From assembly GCA_003225055.1 (NCBI GenBank), contig QIAU01000149.1, forward strand, positions 26,920-90,919: a DNA stretch of 64,000 nucleotides, in the 5' to 3' direction. A model generated the notes under the pieces. That model was not told the origin of the DNA, did no database searches, and worked only from the letters and a program-made list of their open reading frames with translations. Shown piece by piece: positions 57,024 through 64,000 of this stretch (positions are counted from its first letter, which is position 1; each line of letters starts with the position of its first letter). Source of the DNA: Acidobacteriota bacterium (lineage in GTDB: Bacteria > Acidobacteriota > Terriglobia > Terriglobales > Acidobacteriaceae). The translations under genes were made by a program, and so were the position numbers.

Positions 57024-58084
57024 TTGCAGGCCTAGACAAACTACTCGAGGGTCACGACCAGGCTGGCTTGAGCGAACTTCGCTGCTTGCTAGAGGAGTTG
57101 CTTGGCGGCTGTGCGGCAGAAGGCCGATTGATCGAGCAGCAGATGTTGCAGCCGCGTTCGGCGCGGGTCTTCCGCCTGCGCTTCGTTATCAACGGCCAGG
57201 TCCGCGCCATGGTCCTCAAGCGTCTGAAGCCGGAGATCGCGCAACGCAGCGAACTGGTGGACAAGCGATGGCTGCCTGCCGTCGGCATGAGCCAACACGG
57301 TCCAGCACTGCTGGGGAGCGTGGCCGAGCGCGGCGGCAACTGCGTCTGGCACGTCTATGACGACCTCGGCCAGCACGAACTCGATACTCGCAAAATCAAC
57401 CGCGAACGAGTGAGGGCGGCGGTCGAGCTGATTGCCCAACTGCACACGCGGTTCGCCCGCCACGCGCTATTGGGAGAAGTGCGGCTGCACGGCGGTGACC
57501 TAGGTATTCACTTTTACGAGGAGAATGTCCGCGACGCTATTTACGCGCTTGAAGCCTGTCCGGCCGGGCGGCAGCATACTGAATTGCGCAGCCGCCTGTT
57601 TAAGCGCCTATACGGCCTGCGCCGAGAACTCCCGCAGCGTGCCCAGGCACTCGAGGCATGGGGTGGCCCCGAGACCTTGCTGCACGGCGATTTGTGGGCC
57701 ATCAACATTTTTGTTATCCCCACGGCCAACGGGCTGCATGTGCGCCTGATTGACTGGGACCATGCCGCCGTAGGACCGGCAAGCTATGACCTCTCAACCT
57801 TTCTCTTGCGTTTTCCGCCTCAAGAGCGGTCGTGGGTTTTGGACTTGTATCGCGAGCAGACGTCGCGTGCGGGTTGGTGGCTTCCGTCCGCGCAAAATTT
57901 GAATTTCCTATTTGAGACAGCCGAGTACGCGCGAATTGCCAATCGCATTATCTGGCCCGCCATCGCGCTGGTCGAGGAGCGAGCGCCTTGGGCCTGGGAC
58001 GCATTGGCGGAAGTGGACCAGTGGTTTGAAGGCCTGGAGCCGGTGCTACCGTGCGAACACGAACTGGACGCCGCCACAATTTGA
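57020..58084 (+). CDS. APH/choline-kinase-fold phosphotransferase 2
   Basis: A 354-aa kinase starting inside the previous stop (ATGA overlap at 57020). The N-lobe carries SARVFRLRFVINGQVRAMVL with the ATP-binding Lys in LKRLKP. The catalytic loop is LLHGDLWAINIFVIP and the metal-binding strand VRLIDWDHAAVGPASYDLST. A helix-rich C-terminal part follows (RIIWPAIALVEERAPWAWDA). It is only distantly similar to kinases 1 and 3, so the three probably have separate substrates rather than being recent duplicates. Confidence 0.82.
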   Translation: MIAGLDKLLEGHDQAGLSELRCLLEELLGGCAAEGRLIEQQMLQPRSARVFRLRFVINGQVRAMVLKRLKPEIAQRSELVDKRWLPAVGMSQHGPALLGSVAERGGNCVWHVYDDLGQHELDTRKINRERVRAAVELIAQLHTRFARHALLGEVRLHGGDLGIHFYEENVRDAIYALEACPAGRQHTELRSRLFKRLYGLRRELPQRAQALEAWGGPETLLHGDLWAINIFVIPTANGLHVRLIDWDHAAVGPASYDLSTFLLRFPPQERSWVLDLYREQTSRAGWWLPSAQNLNFLFETAEYARIANRIIWPAIALVEERAPWAWDALAEVDQWFEGLEPVLPCEHELDAATI

Positions 58085-59076
58085 AAACCCCGCTTTCGCT
58101 CTTGCCTGATCTGCCGACTCTGACCGTCCGGCTCGCGGCTGCCCTGGGTCGCGATGGATATCAAGCGCGGCCAGTGAGAGTCCTGCGCAGGGATCTGCCC
58201 CCCTTTATGAGCACATTCCCGAACGAGATCGTCACCTGCCAATTGCCGGACGGCCGCAAACGACGGGTGTTTATCAAGTATCAGGCGGGGCAAAGCCACG
58301 ACTCCTACGGACACCGTGGCGACCTTCCTTATGAGACTGAGGTCTATCGCCGCCTGCTCCAGCCGATGCCGGAGTTCAGACCTAAGTGCCTGGGCGCACA
58401 CACTGACCCCAACACCGGTGCTGTTTCGTTGTTCCTCGAGTACGTGTATGGCAGTGTGCGGTTGAGCGATATGGTTTGGAAGCGCTCCACCCGGCAGCCG
58501 CAGGCGATGGCCCAGGCCGCTCGCTGGATTGGGCAATTCCACGCCGCGCACGAGAAGCCGAGCGACAATCTCTCGTGGGCATTCCTCAAGCGGTACAACG
58601 CCCAGTATTACCGCGGTTGGGCGCGACGGACGCTTGAGTTTTCGCGCCCGCTGCACGCGCGCTTCCCCTGGCTGACCAGACTATGCAAAAACGAGGAGTG
58701 GTTCGCTCCTCTCGTGGCAGCGCCGCCAACGGTAATTCATGGCGAGTTCTACGCCAAAACCGTACTGGTTCGCCAGCAAACGGTGTTCATGGTCGACTGG
58801 GAATCGGCCGCTATCGCCGCCGGGGAAATCGACTTGGCGGCGCTGATCGAAGGAAAACACTGGCCGGAGATCGTGGTAAGCAAATGTAAGAGCGCTTACG
58901 TCCAGGCGCGCTGGCCGGAAGGCGCACCCCCCAATTTCGGAGAGACTCTCGATGCCGCAAAAATCTATCTCCATTTTCGCTGGCTGGGCGAGCGGCCCGA
59001 TTGGACCGTGCGGGAAAAAAATCTCCCGCGCTACGACTATCTCTATGCAACCGCGCAACGGGCGGGCCTGATCTAG
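58081..59076 (+). CDS. APH/choline-kinase-fold phosphotransferase 3
   Basis: A 331-aa kinase. TTG at 58081, overlapping the previous stop (TTGA), is the likely start; GTG at 58051 is an alternative. The N-lobe has RKRRVFIKYQAGQSHDSYGH with a Lys for ATP. The catalytic loop is VIHGEFYAKTVLV: the usual catalytic Asp of HGD is replaced by Glu, and the Mg-binding Asn position is Thr. The later FMVDWESAAIAAGEIDLAAL is intact. These changes may weaken or alter catalysis, so it could be a divergent kinase or a pseudokinase. It lies 9 bases before the glycosyltransferase gene. Confidence 0.78.
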   Translation: MKTPLSLLPDLPTLTVRLAAALGRDGYQARPVRVLRRDLPPFMSTFPNEIVTCQLPDGRKRRVFIKYQAGQSHDSYGHRGDLPYETEVYRRLLQPMPEFRPKCLGAHTDPNTGAVSLFLEYVYGSVRLSDMVWKRSTRQPQAMAQAARWIGQFHAAHEKPSDNLSWAFLKRYNAQYYRGWARRTLEFSRPLHARFPWLTRLCKNEEWFAPLVAAPPTVIHGEFYAKTVLVRQQTVFMVDWESAAIAAGEIDLAALIEGKHWPEIVVSKCKSAYVQARWPEGAPPNFGETLDAAKIYLHFRWLGERPDWTVREKNLPRYDYLYATAQRAGLI

Positions 59077-59085
59077 AGTCGAGCT

Positions 59086-60306
59086 ATGGCGACCATTGTC
59101 ATTTCCGCGTACGACGTCGTGAATTGTCCCCTAGCAGGCGGACACTTCTGGGTTTATCTGCAATATGTTCTCGGACTGCGTCTCCTCGGACATGACGTGT
59201 ATTGGCTGGAAGCCTTTCGCAGCAAGGGGCGCACGGAAGAAGAAGCCGCTCTACTGGCCGCGTTCCAGGCGCGGATCGAGCAGTATGGGCTCGCCAACAA
59301 ATGCATTCTTTACCTGGCGTACGGCAAAGAGCCCTCGCGGGAAGCGCCGGCAGACTACCTCAACATGACGAGGGCAGAGGCGGAAGCGATCTTTGCGCGG
59401 GCGGATCTGTTATTGAATTTTCACTACGCGATCAGCCCCGGCCTATTGACGCACTTCCGCCGCACGGCGCTCGTGGATATCGATCCGGGGCTGCTGCAGT
59501 TTTGGATCAGCCGCGGACAGCTCCGCGTTCCGCACCACGACTTCTATTTCACCATCGGCGAAAGCCTTTGCCGCTCGGATGCAGCGTTTCAGGATGGCGG
59601 GCGACCATGGATTCACTTTTATCCCCCCGTGTGTCTCGAGCACTGGCCTTATGTGTTTGACCCCTCCAGCAAAAGCTTCACGACGATCTCGAACTGGGAT
59701 TCTTCCGATTGGGTGGTGGATGGCGAGGCAGCCTACGAAAATACCAAGCGTGTTGCGTTCCTGGATTTTGCCGAGCTGCCGCGGCTCACCAGCCAGCCAT
59801 TAGAACTGGCACTGTTTATGCGCACCGAGCGGGATATGGCGGAATGGAAAGACCTGGAGCAGCGCGGCTGGCACATCCGGCAGTCCCGCGAGGTTGCCGC
59901 CACTCCGGAATCGTATCAAGCGTACATCCAGGCTTCGCGGGGCGAGTTCAGTTGCGCGAAGCGGTCTTACGTGAAGTTCCAGAACGCCTGGATCAGCGAT
60001 AGGACGATCTGCTATCTGGCCAGTGGCAAACCGGCGGTGGTCGAGAACACCGGGCCCAGTTCGTTCCTGCCCCAGGGCGAAGGAATTTTTCGCTTCTCGA
60101 CTCCGGCGGAAGCGGCCGAAGCTTTCGCCGCCATCAACGCCGATTACGAGCGGCATTGTCGCGCGGCCCGCCAGATCGCCGTGCGCTACTTTGACGCCAG
60201 GCGAAGCTTGGCAACGTTACTGAACATCGCGCTCTCGAAGCCAGGACATGCGCAAGGTTCAGACCCAGCTTCCCTGCAAGCCAGAGCTCACACCATGGAG
60301 CTCTAA
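59086..60306 (+). CDS. GT-B-like glycosyltransferase
   Basis: A 406-aa cytosolic protein. The N-terminus has a Rossmann-like start with a glycine-containing acceptor loop (VISAYDVVNCPLAGGHFWVY, then LLGHDVYWLEAF). The C-terminal half carries the nucleotide-sugar-binding region of GT-B enzymes: SRGEFSCAKRSYVKFQNAWI, RTICYLASGKPAVVENTGPS and GEGIFRFSTPAEAAEAF. CgeB-like and family-1/4-like transferases share this layout. It is the last intact gene of the operon. A UDP-glucose dehydrogenase relic follows 60 bases later, which hints at UDP-glucuronate as a former donor in the pathway. Confidence 0.83.
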   Translation: MATIVISAYDVVNCPLAGGHFWVYLQYVLGLRLLGHDVYWLEAFRSKGRTEEEAALLAAFQARIEQYGLANKCILYLAYGKEPSREAPADYLNMTRAEAEAIFARADLLLNFHYAISPGLLTHFRRTALVDIDPGLLQFWISRGQLRVPHHDFYFTIGESLCRSDAAFQDGGRPWIHFYPPVCLEHWPYVFDPSSKSFTTISNWDSSDWVVDGEAAYENTKRVAFLDFAELPRLTSQPLELALFMRTERDMAEWKDLEQRGWHIRQSREVAATPESYQAYIQASRGEFSCAKRSYVKFQNAWISDRTICYLASGKPAVVENTGPSSFLPQGEGIFRFSTPAEAAEAFAAINADYERHCRAARQIAVRYFDARRSLATLLNIALSKPGHAQGSDPASLQARAHTMEL

Positions 60307-60366
60307 ACCGGGCTCCAGAAATACTTGCCAGAGGGAGCGTCGTGAGCACCGTGCGGATCGGCGCGC

Positions 60367-61042
60367 CTGCTCGTGACGAGCACGAAAAGCGCGGAGTTGA
60401 TAAAGCACGCGGCCAATGCCTTTCTCGCGGCGAAGATCTCGTTCAACGCGGTTGCCAACATTTGCGAGGCTGTGGGTGCTCACATTGCCCAAGTTGGTGA
60501 GGGAATCGGGTGCGAGACACACGTATCGGGAGTCGGTTCCTTCAGCCGGGGATCGGATACGGAGGATCTTGCTTCCCAAACGATTTGAAAGCGTTTCGCA
60601 CCGTCGCCAAGGAGTTCGGATTCGAGTTCCGATTGCTCGACGAAATAATTCGCATTAATGAAGAACAGATCGAGCGGTTCGCCCGTAAGGTACGGAATGC
60701 ACTGTGGAACCTGAAAGGAAAGCGAATCGCGGCCTTGGGACTTGCCTTCAAGACTGGGACCGACGATATCCGGGAATCACCCGCAATCGCATTGATCCAG
60801 CGGCTTCTTCAAGGAAGGCTCCGACATCCGCGCCTATGACCCGGCTGCCAGCGAAGGCGCAGCAGAAGTCCTGCCGACGGTGCGCTTCTTCGGCGATGCC
60901 TACGCGGTGGCTCGCGGGGCGGATGCGTCGTCATACTCACCGACTGGCCAGAACTGGCCAACCTGGATTCAAAGCGGCTGCGCAGCGAGCCATGGCCGAG
61001 GCTGGTTTCTTCTACCACAGCATAGGCAGGGAATCAGGCGCT
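60367..61042 (+). pseudogene. ugd: UDP-glucose 6-dehydrogenase, frameshifted C-terminal two-thirds
   Basis: Several frames in order spell a UGDH: LLVTSTKSAELIKHAANAFL and ICEAVGAHIAQVGEGIG; then RIGSRFLQPGIGYGGSCFPN with the catalytic Cys, and AALGLAFKTGTDDIRESPA; then GSDIRAYDPAASEGAAEVLP and FFGDAYAVARGADA; then VVILTDWPELANLDSKRL; and finally MAEAGFFYHSIGRESG. At least three frameshifts (about 60508, 60805, 60925) and a deletion before the final block are present, and the N-terminal NAD domain is missing. The enzyme is dead here. Its position directly after the glycosyltransferase suggests it once belonged to the operon. Confidence 0.8.
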
Positions 61043-61454
61043 CCGCCGGAAGATGCCCGGCACACTGAACATCCAACTTTGCCCGATGATCTCATCCGCC
61101 ATGTACAAACACGTTCTGTATGCGAACTGGACGTCCGTCAGGAGACCAATTAATCCCAGCCGGGAAGACATGCGGGATTTGCGAATGTGGCTATACGATA
61201 ACGGGTTTCCCGATGAACCCTGCTTATCCCCGTTTCTGCTGCAGCCTACGCCAAGGTGGCTCAACTCGTCTCATCTGGTGCAGTCTCTGGTGCCGGGAAT
61301 CGAGTTTGTAGGCACCACGACCCATCACTACGCCCTCCCTACGCCCTTCTACGCCCCTCTACGCCCTCTACGCCCTTGACAACTTCTTTTCCTAGAGGGA
61401 GAATCCCCTCTGTTGGTTATTTGAGCGCGTTTTCAGGCGACGATAACGTAGAGA
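61043..61454. other. intergenic region with a pyrimidine-rich repeat
   Basis: About 410 bases without a supported gene. It contains the TACGCCC repeat (61328-61377) and, at 61396-61413, a short hairpin AGAGGG...CCCTCT followed by a T-rich stretch that might stop transcription before the LuxR unit. Confidence 0.4.
61328..61377. repeat. five TACGCCC units at 9-11-base intervals
   Basis: TACGCCC starts at 61329, 61340, 61350, 61360 and 61369, separated by C/T-rich spacers of 2-4 bases. This is a short degenerate tandem repeat in non-coding sequence. Confidence 0.8.
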
Positions 61455-62413
61455 CTGTGCCTGAAATGCTGGGGAGTGGGGGGAGTTTCCGGCTAATCGC
61501 GAACCGTGGTCGGTCCGTCCGGGGCAGCTCAAGCCCGCTCTGGGCTTAAGTGTTCCGTGGGGTTGGGGTGTGTCGCGCCCGAGGAGACCCGGCATTCCAA
61601 GAGGGAACCAGCCCGAGTACAATCACTCTGCGACTTTCTCACCAGAGCCCTGGCAAGACTGGAACCTGACATGTCGGGAGGAACGTCGCATGCTCGGGAG
61701 CCGGGCGTCTCTGGCAAGGATGCCAGTCACCCGAGCGGCAGAGCGCTTACTATCCCCGCACTGGGTTTCTTGGTCACCGATGATACGTTGAGGGGTCTCT
61801 CTGCGAATCATGAGGCGATGAGAATTCTGACTTACGCGGCGAAACAGGCGCCGTTGCAAAGTCTCTCCCAGGCTTTTGACGAGAAAATCCGGCATGTACT
61901 TCTTCGTGGTCAGGTCCGCTTAAGCTCTAATACGGTACCTCCCGTCATCCCTTTCAAGTCGGGACGACGCGTCTATTTCTGCCGCGCCTTTCGGCTGGAC
62001 GCCAATGTAAATCCCAGAGTATTGATTGTGCTGGAACGGGGGATCCCTGAATCTTTTGCCCTGTGCCAAGTCGCTCAACAGTTCCGTCTTACGCAACGGG
62101 AACGGGTAGCGGTGACATTTCTCCTGCGCGGGCTCAGCAACAGAGAGATGGCCAAGCGCATGGCGGTCAGCCCGAACACGGTCAAAGCTTTCCTGCGTAT
62201 GGTAATGGTCAAGATGGGAGTTTCCACTCGCGCCGGGATCGTCGCCAAGGTCCTCGGCTTGGTGTTGTCCCCATCCGACAGTTCGGACCCGCGCGCATCC
62301 GGGCGCAAGGTGATTCGCCCAGGGCTAGCACGTGAAAGGATCAGCAAGCCCTGGGGCATCACATTGTGAACTTAGTAGGGCCACAAGCGTATACCCTGCG
62401 CTCGAAATAAGGC
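61455..62413 (+). repeat. segmental duplication, copy B (LuxR unit)
   Basis: The second copy of the ~1-kb unit at 38525-39503. The two share the upstream leader, the LuxR gene and about 65 bases after it. 62157-62286 is identical to 39241-39370. The copies lie about 23 kb apart in the same orientation. Confidence 0.85.
61671..62369 (+). CDS. LuxR-type transcriptional regulator, copy B
   Basis: A 232-aa regulator beginning MSGGTSHAREP at 61671 (an upstream in-frame start would add about 55 residues without support). The sensor half, PALGFLVTDDTLRGLSANHE through FKSGRRVYFCRAFRLDAN, has several substitutions against copy A. The DNA-binding half (RMAVSPNTVKAFLRMVMVKM, GVSTRAGIVAKVLGL) is identical. 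The C-terminal tail differs (KPWGITL). Equal DNA-binding specificity with diverged input domains suggests two signals feeding one regulon. No partner gene is adjacent. Confidence 0.83.
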   Translation: MSGGTSHAREPGVSGKDASHPSGRALTIPALGFLVTDDTLRGLSANHEAMRILTYAAKQAPLQSLSQAFDEKIRHVLLRGQVRLSSNTVPPVIPFKSGRRVYFCRAFRLDANVNPRVLIVLERGIPESFALCQVAQQFRLTQRERVAVTFLLRGLSNREMAKRMAVSPNTVKAFLRMVMVKMGVSTRAGIVAKVLGLVLSPSDSSDPRASGRKVIRPGLARERISKPWGITL

Positions 62414-62658
62414 GACTCCGCCAGGTATTCAGAGAGAACCAGAACGGTACTTGTTTTCAACAGGCGCCGTCAGGCATTCTATTCGAGCAAAACCCCGCCA
62501 CATCGTCTCTCCTGCCGCAGGATCAGGAAGCATTTCCAAGAGCGCCCGTATGTATTGCGCTCCAGGTCGGGACAAGTAGTCATTGGTTGAAATGGCCGTC
62601 CCGGTCGGCAGCCTGCGTGCTCGATCAAGCCGTCAGAAACAAATAGGTAAAGGAATAA

Positions 62659-62988
62659 ATGGACAGCGGCAAGGATCGACGGCGTTACGTCCGGCTCCCC
62701 CTTTTGCTGAAAGCGACTGCCCGGGCTCTGGACCTATACGGTTCTTCGGCGGCATCTGCTGTCCTTGTGCAGGGAAATATTGAAGACATCAGCGAAGGTG
62801 GGTTGCGCTTTGTCACGAACCGTGAGCTCCCGGCTTCCGCGCTGGTCGAATTTCGCATCGTCGTCCCCTCCGTTCCGGTCCCGATCCCCACTCTCCTGAG
62901 TGTCCGGTGGAGCAGAAAGCGGCGCTCTGGCCGCAGCTATGATGTCGGCTTACAGTTCCTCGCCGGAAAAGAGGAGCCGAAATCGTAA
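62659..62988 (+). CDS. PilZ-domain protein
   Basis: A 109-aa single-domain protein starting after AAAGGAATAA. The RxxxR-type switch is DRRRYVRLPL near residue 6, and the second motif is DISEGGLRFVTNREL near residue 46, together the c-di-GMP-binding signature of PilZ. The C-terminal part has the expected strand (SYDVGLQFL). It probably acts as a c-di-GMP-responsive adaptor. It stands alone. The only GGDEF gene in the window (36.5-37.1 kb) is broken. Confidence 0.87.
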   Translation: MDSGKDRRRYVRLPLLLKATARALDLYGSSAASAVLVQGNIEDISEGGLRFVTNRELPASALVEFRIVVPSVPVPIPTLLSVRWSRKRRSGRSYDVGLQFLAGKEEPKS

Positions 62989-63067
62989 GCAAGAACCGCC
63001 GCCATCGGCAAACCCACCCCGCCAGTCCTGGAGCTTCGACCTTGCTTGTGCGGGTACAGGAGAACGA

Positions 63068-63319
63068 TCAGGGACAGCCTGTCTCGGATTCGCGCGCCCC
63101 AGTCTTGAGGGTGTCAATCTCAAGATTCAAATCCACCCCCAAGGTCACGCCTAAAAGTACAGGTGTTGTCCCATAAGCAATGAACTCCGGCATCTCCAGC
63201 AGGTGTTCGGCTCTGAGTGTCTTGCTGAAAAACTCGATTACGCCGGTCAAATCGCATAGCAAGAAGACATCGCTTGGTGTCTTGGGTGGTTGGGATCGTA
63301 AGGTTGCAGGAGACGCCAT
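63068..63319 (-). CDS. small protein of unknown function
   Basis: An 83-aa frame on the minus strand, with AAAGGAG 4 bases before its ATG at 63319. The sequence (SDVFLLCDLTGVIEFFSKTL, MPEFIAYGTTPVLLGVTLGV) has mixed alpha/beta character with a moderately hydrophobic C-terminal half. No family is recognised. The good ribosome binding site and residue composition favour a real gene. Confidence 0.5.
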   Translation of the reverse strand: MASPATLRSQPPKTPSDVFLLCDLTGVIEFFSKTLRAEHLLEMPEFIAYGTTPVLLGVTLGVDLNLEIDTLKTGARESETGCP

Positions 63320-63832
63320 ACGGCTCCTTTCGATGCATGCTCGCTTAGCACCAGCGCCGGATCATGGGGCAGCGAGCAGGAACTGTAACGCACGCTTCCA
63401 TTGCAAGCTTGTTTTGTTACGCAGTGATTACAGCAGGATCAAAACTCCATGAAAATCCTCACGCCGGTTGCGTGTAGTCCAAAGGATTAGCGAAACTCCG
63501 AGTGACGCTAGTGTTTTATCGGAAGCGCGCATTTGGGAGTGGGGATGGGGGGACGCGCTGGCGCGCTTTCGATAAAACCGTCAGAAGGAAGCCGTTCGCG
63601 GGTGCGGCGGACGCGGCCTATGGATTTTCAATCCATTTTCGCCCGGAAATCGTTGCCAGAAGCGGGATTCGGTAAAAACGTGGTTATTGATGCTGATCGA
63701 TGTAGTGGTTCTCGCGTCATGTCGATCATCCTAACGCGGGGCGGTCTGTTATTCAAGACCGGGAAGTCGGACCACCGTTTCAAATGCCTGCATCTCCCAC
63801 GCGCTAGCGTCCGCCGCGCGAGCGGCTTCGTT
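63320..63832. other. intergenic region with an inverted repeat, upstream of a group II intron
   Basis: About 510 bases without a supported gene. It holds an AAAGGATTAG motif shared with the 37.1 and 47.8-kb repeats (at about 63481) and the inverted repeat at 63513-63578. The open frame across 63533-63865 has no coding character and runs into the intron. Confidence 0.45.
63513..63578. repeat. 18-bp inverted repeat with 27-base spacer
   Basis: GTTTTATCGGAAGCGCGCA (63513-63531) pairs with TGGCGCGCTTTCGATAAAAC (63559-63578), all 18 bp matching apart from one G-U-type position. Such arms could be the ends of a tiny mobile element (MITE) or a strong RNA hairpin. The stem ends in TAAAAC rather than a T-run, so it is not an ordinary terminator. 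Confidence 0.8.
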
Positions 63833-64000
63833 GTGTGCTGGGCATGCTCAACAGCTTGGAGGTGAAAGTCCTCCCCCAACCTGATGGAGGTGAAGGGTAG
63901 CAAAGCGCAAGGGCTATCACTGCAGCGAGGTCACTCGTCTGCAAGCGAGGTCTGAAGGAAGCGTGGAGCAAACGTGCGAGTCGATGGACAAAAACCGGAT
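63833..64000 (+). mobile_element. group II intron, 5' end (truncated by window edge)
   Basis: The sequence starts GTGTG (consensus GUGYG) at 63833 and continues with the typical domain I layout of bacterial group II introns: GGAGGTGAAAGTCCTCC, GGTAGCAAAGC.CAAGGG, GCAAGCGAGGTCTGAAGGAAGC and GGACAAAAACCGGAT. The GGTGAAAGTCC and CTGAAGGAAGC blocks are familiar from introns that encode a LtrA-like reverse transcriptase/maturase. That gene would begin a few hundred bases beyond the window. Mobility cannot be judged from the fragment. Confidence 0.72.

Noticed and set aside
56016..59076. Aminoglycoside resistance island
   Set aside because: The APH fold is shared with many metabolic kinases; the operon context (transferases, ligase, exporter) and sequence divergence do not support antibiotic resistance.
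61328..61377. Possible CRISPR-like array of TACGCCC units
   Set aside because: Units are 7 bases with 2-4-base spacers; there are no spacer-sized inserts or cas genes.
63533..63865. 110-codon plus-strand frame
   Set aside because: It begins inside the inverted repeat and crosses the group II intron boundary, with no ribosome binding site or family signature.

Overview
The window looks like a chromosomal segment of a Gram-negative soil bacterium of the Acidobacteriota (Terriglobia-like). The grounds are two very large TonB-dependent receptors with an N-terminal carboxypeptidase-regulatory-like (Oar-type) domain, an FG-GAP/ASPIC-UnbV protein paired with a TPR protein, PUA-less ProB, orphan LuxR regulators and moderately high GC. 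This is inference from gene families; no marker gene in the window fixes the taxon.

Layout. 1-720: tail of an alpha/beta-hydrolase and a decayed sigma-factor-like frame. 1175-6936: complete RND tripartite efflux operon (lipoprotein adaptor, inner-membrane pump, outer-membrane channel). 7098-16491: sugar catabolism and stress block with glucokinase, a histidine phosphatase, relics of zwf and pgl, a broken GH15 glucoamylase, intact phosphoketolase and acetate kinase, and Dps. 17139-19448: FetAB-like metal exporter plus a DUF1275 membrane protein. 20330-21418: Gfo/Idh/MocA oxidoreductase. 21676-28499: TonB-dependent receptor on the minus strand, then CRTAC1-type and TPR proteins on the plus strand. 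29132-35351: quinoprotein relic, Tat-exported RidA-like protein, and two paralogous discoidin-containing glycoside-hydrolase-like secreted proteins flanking a polysaccharide deacetylase.

35855-48118 is an unusually gene-poor 12 kb. It holds a receiver protein, a frameshifted receiver-GGDEF gene, an IS110 relic, one of two near-identical LuxR genes, proBA, a few small genes and several short repeat families. 48119-60306 is a tightly packed eight-gene operon: GH/GT2 fusion, TonB-dependent receptor, ABC exporter, ATP-grasp ligase, three consecutive APH-fold kinases and a GT-B-like glycosyltransferase. A ruined UDP-glucose dehydrogenase follows it. 61455-64000 holds the second LuxR copy, a PilZ protein, a small minus-strand gene, an 18-bp inverted repeat and the 5' end of a group II intron cut by the window edge.

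Two themes stand out. First, at least seven genes carry frameshifts and/or internal deletions (zwf, pgl, GH15, quinoprotein, GGDEF, ugd, and the 3' end of one discoidin paralog), so the region is decaying or rearranged, unless assembly error is to blame. Losing zwf and pgl while keeping phosphoketolase and acetate kinase suggests carbon flow by way of acetyl-phosphate. Second, the 48-60 kb operon has a gene combination I do not recognise as a described pathway. It is the best candidate for a new system, probably making and exporting a phosphorylated or amide-ligated glycoconjugate.
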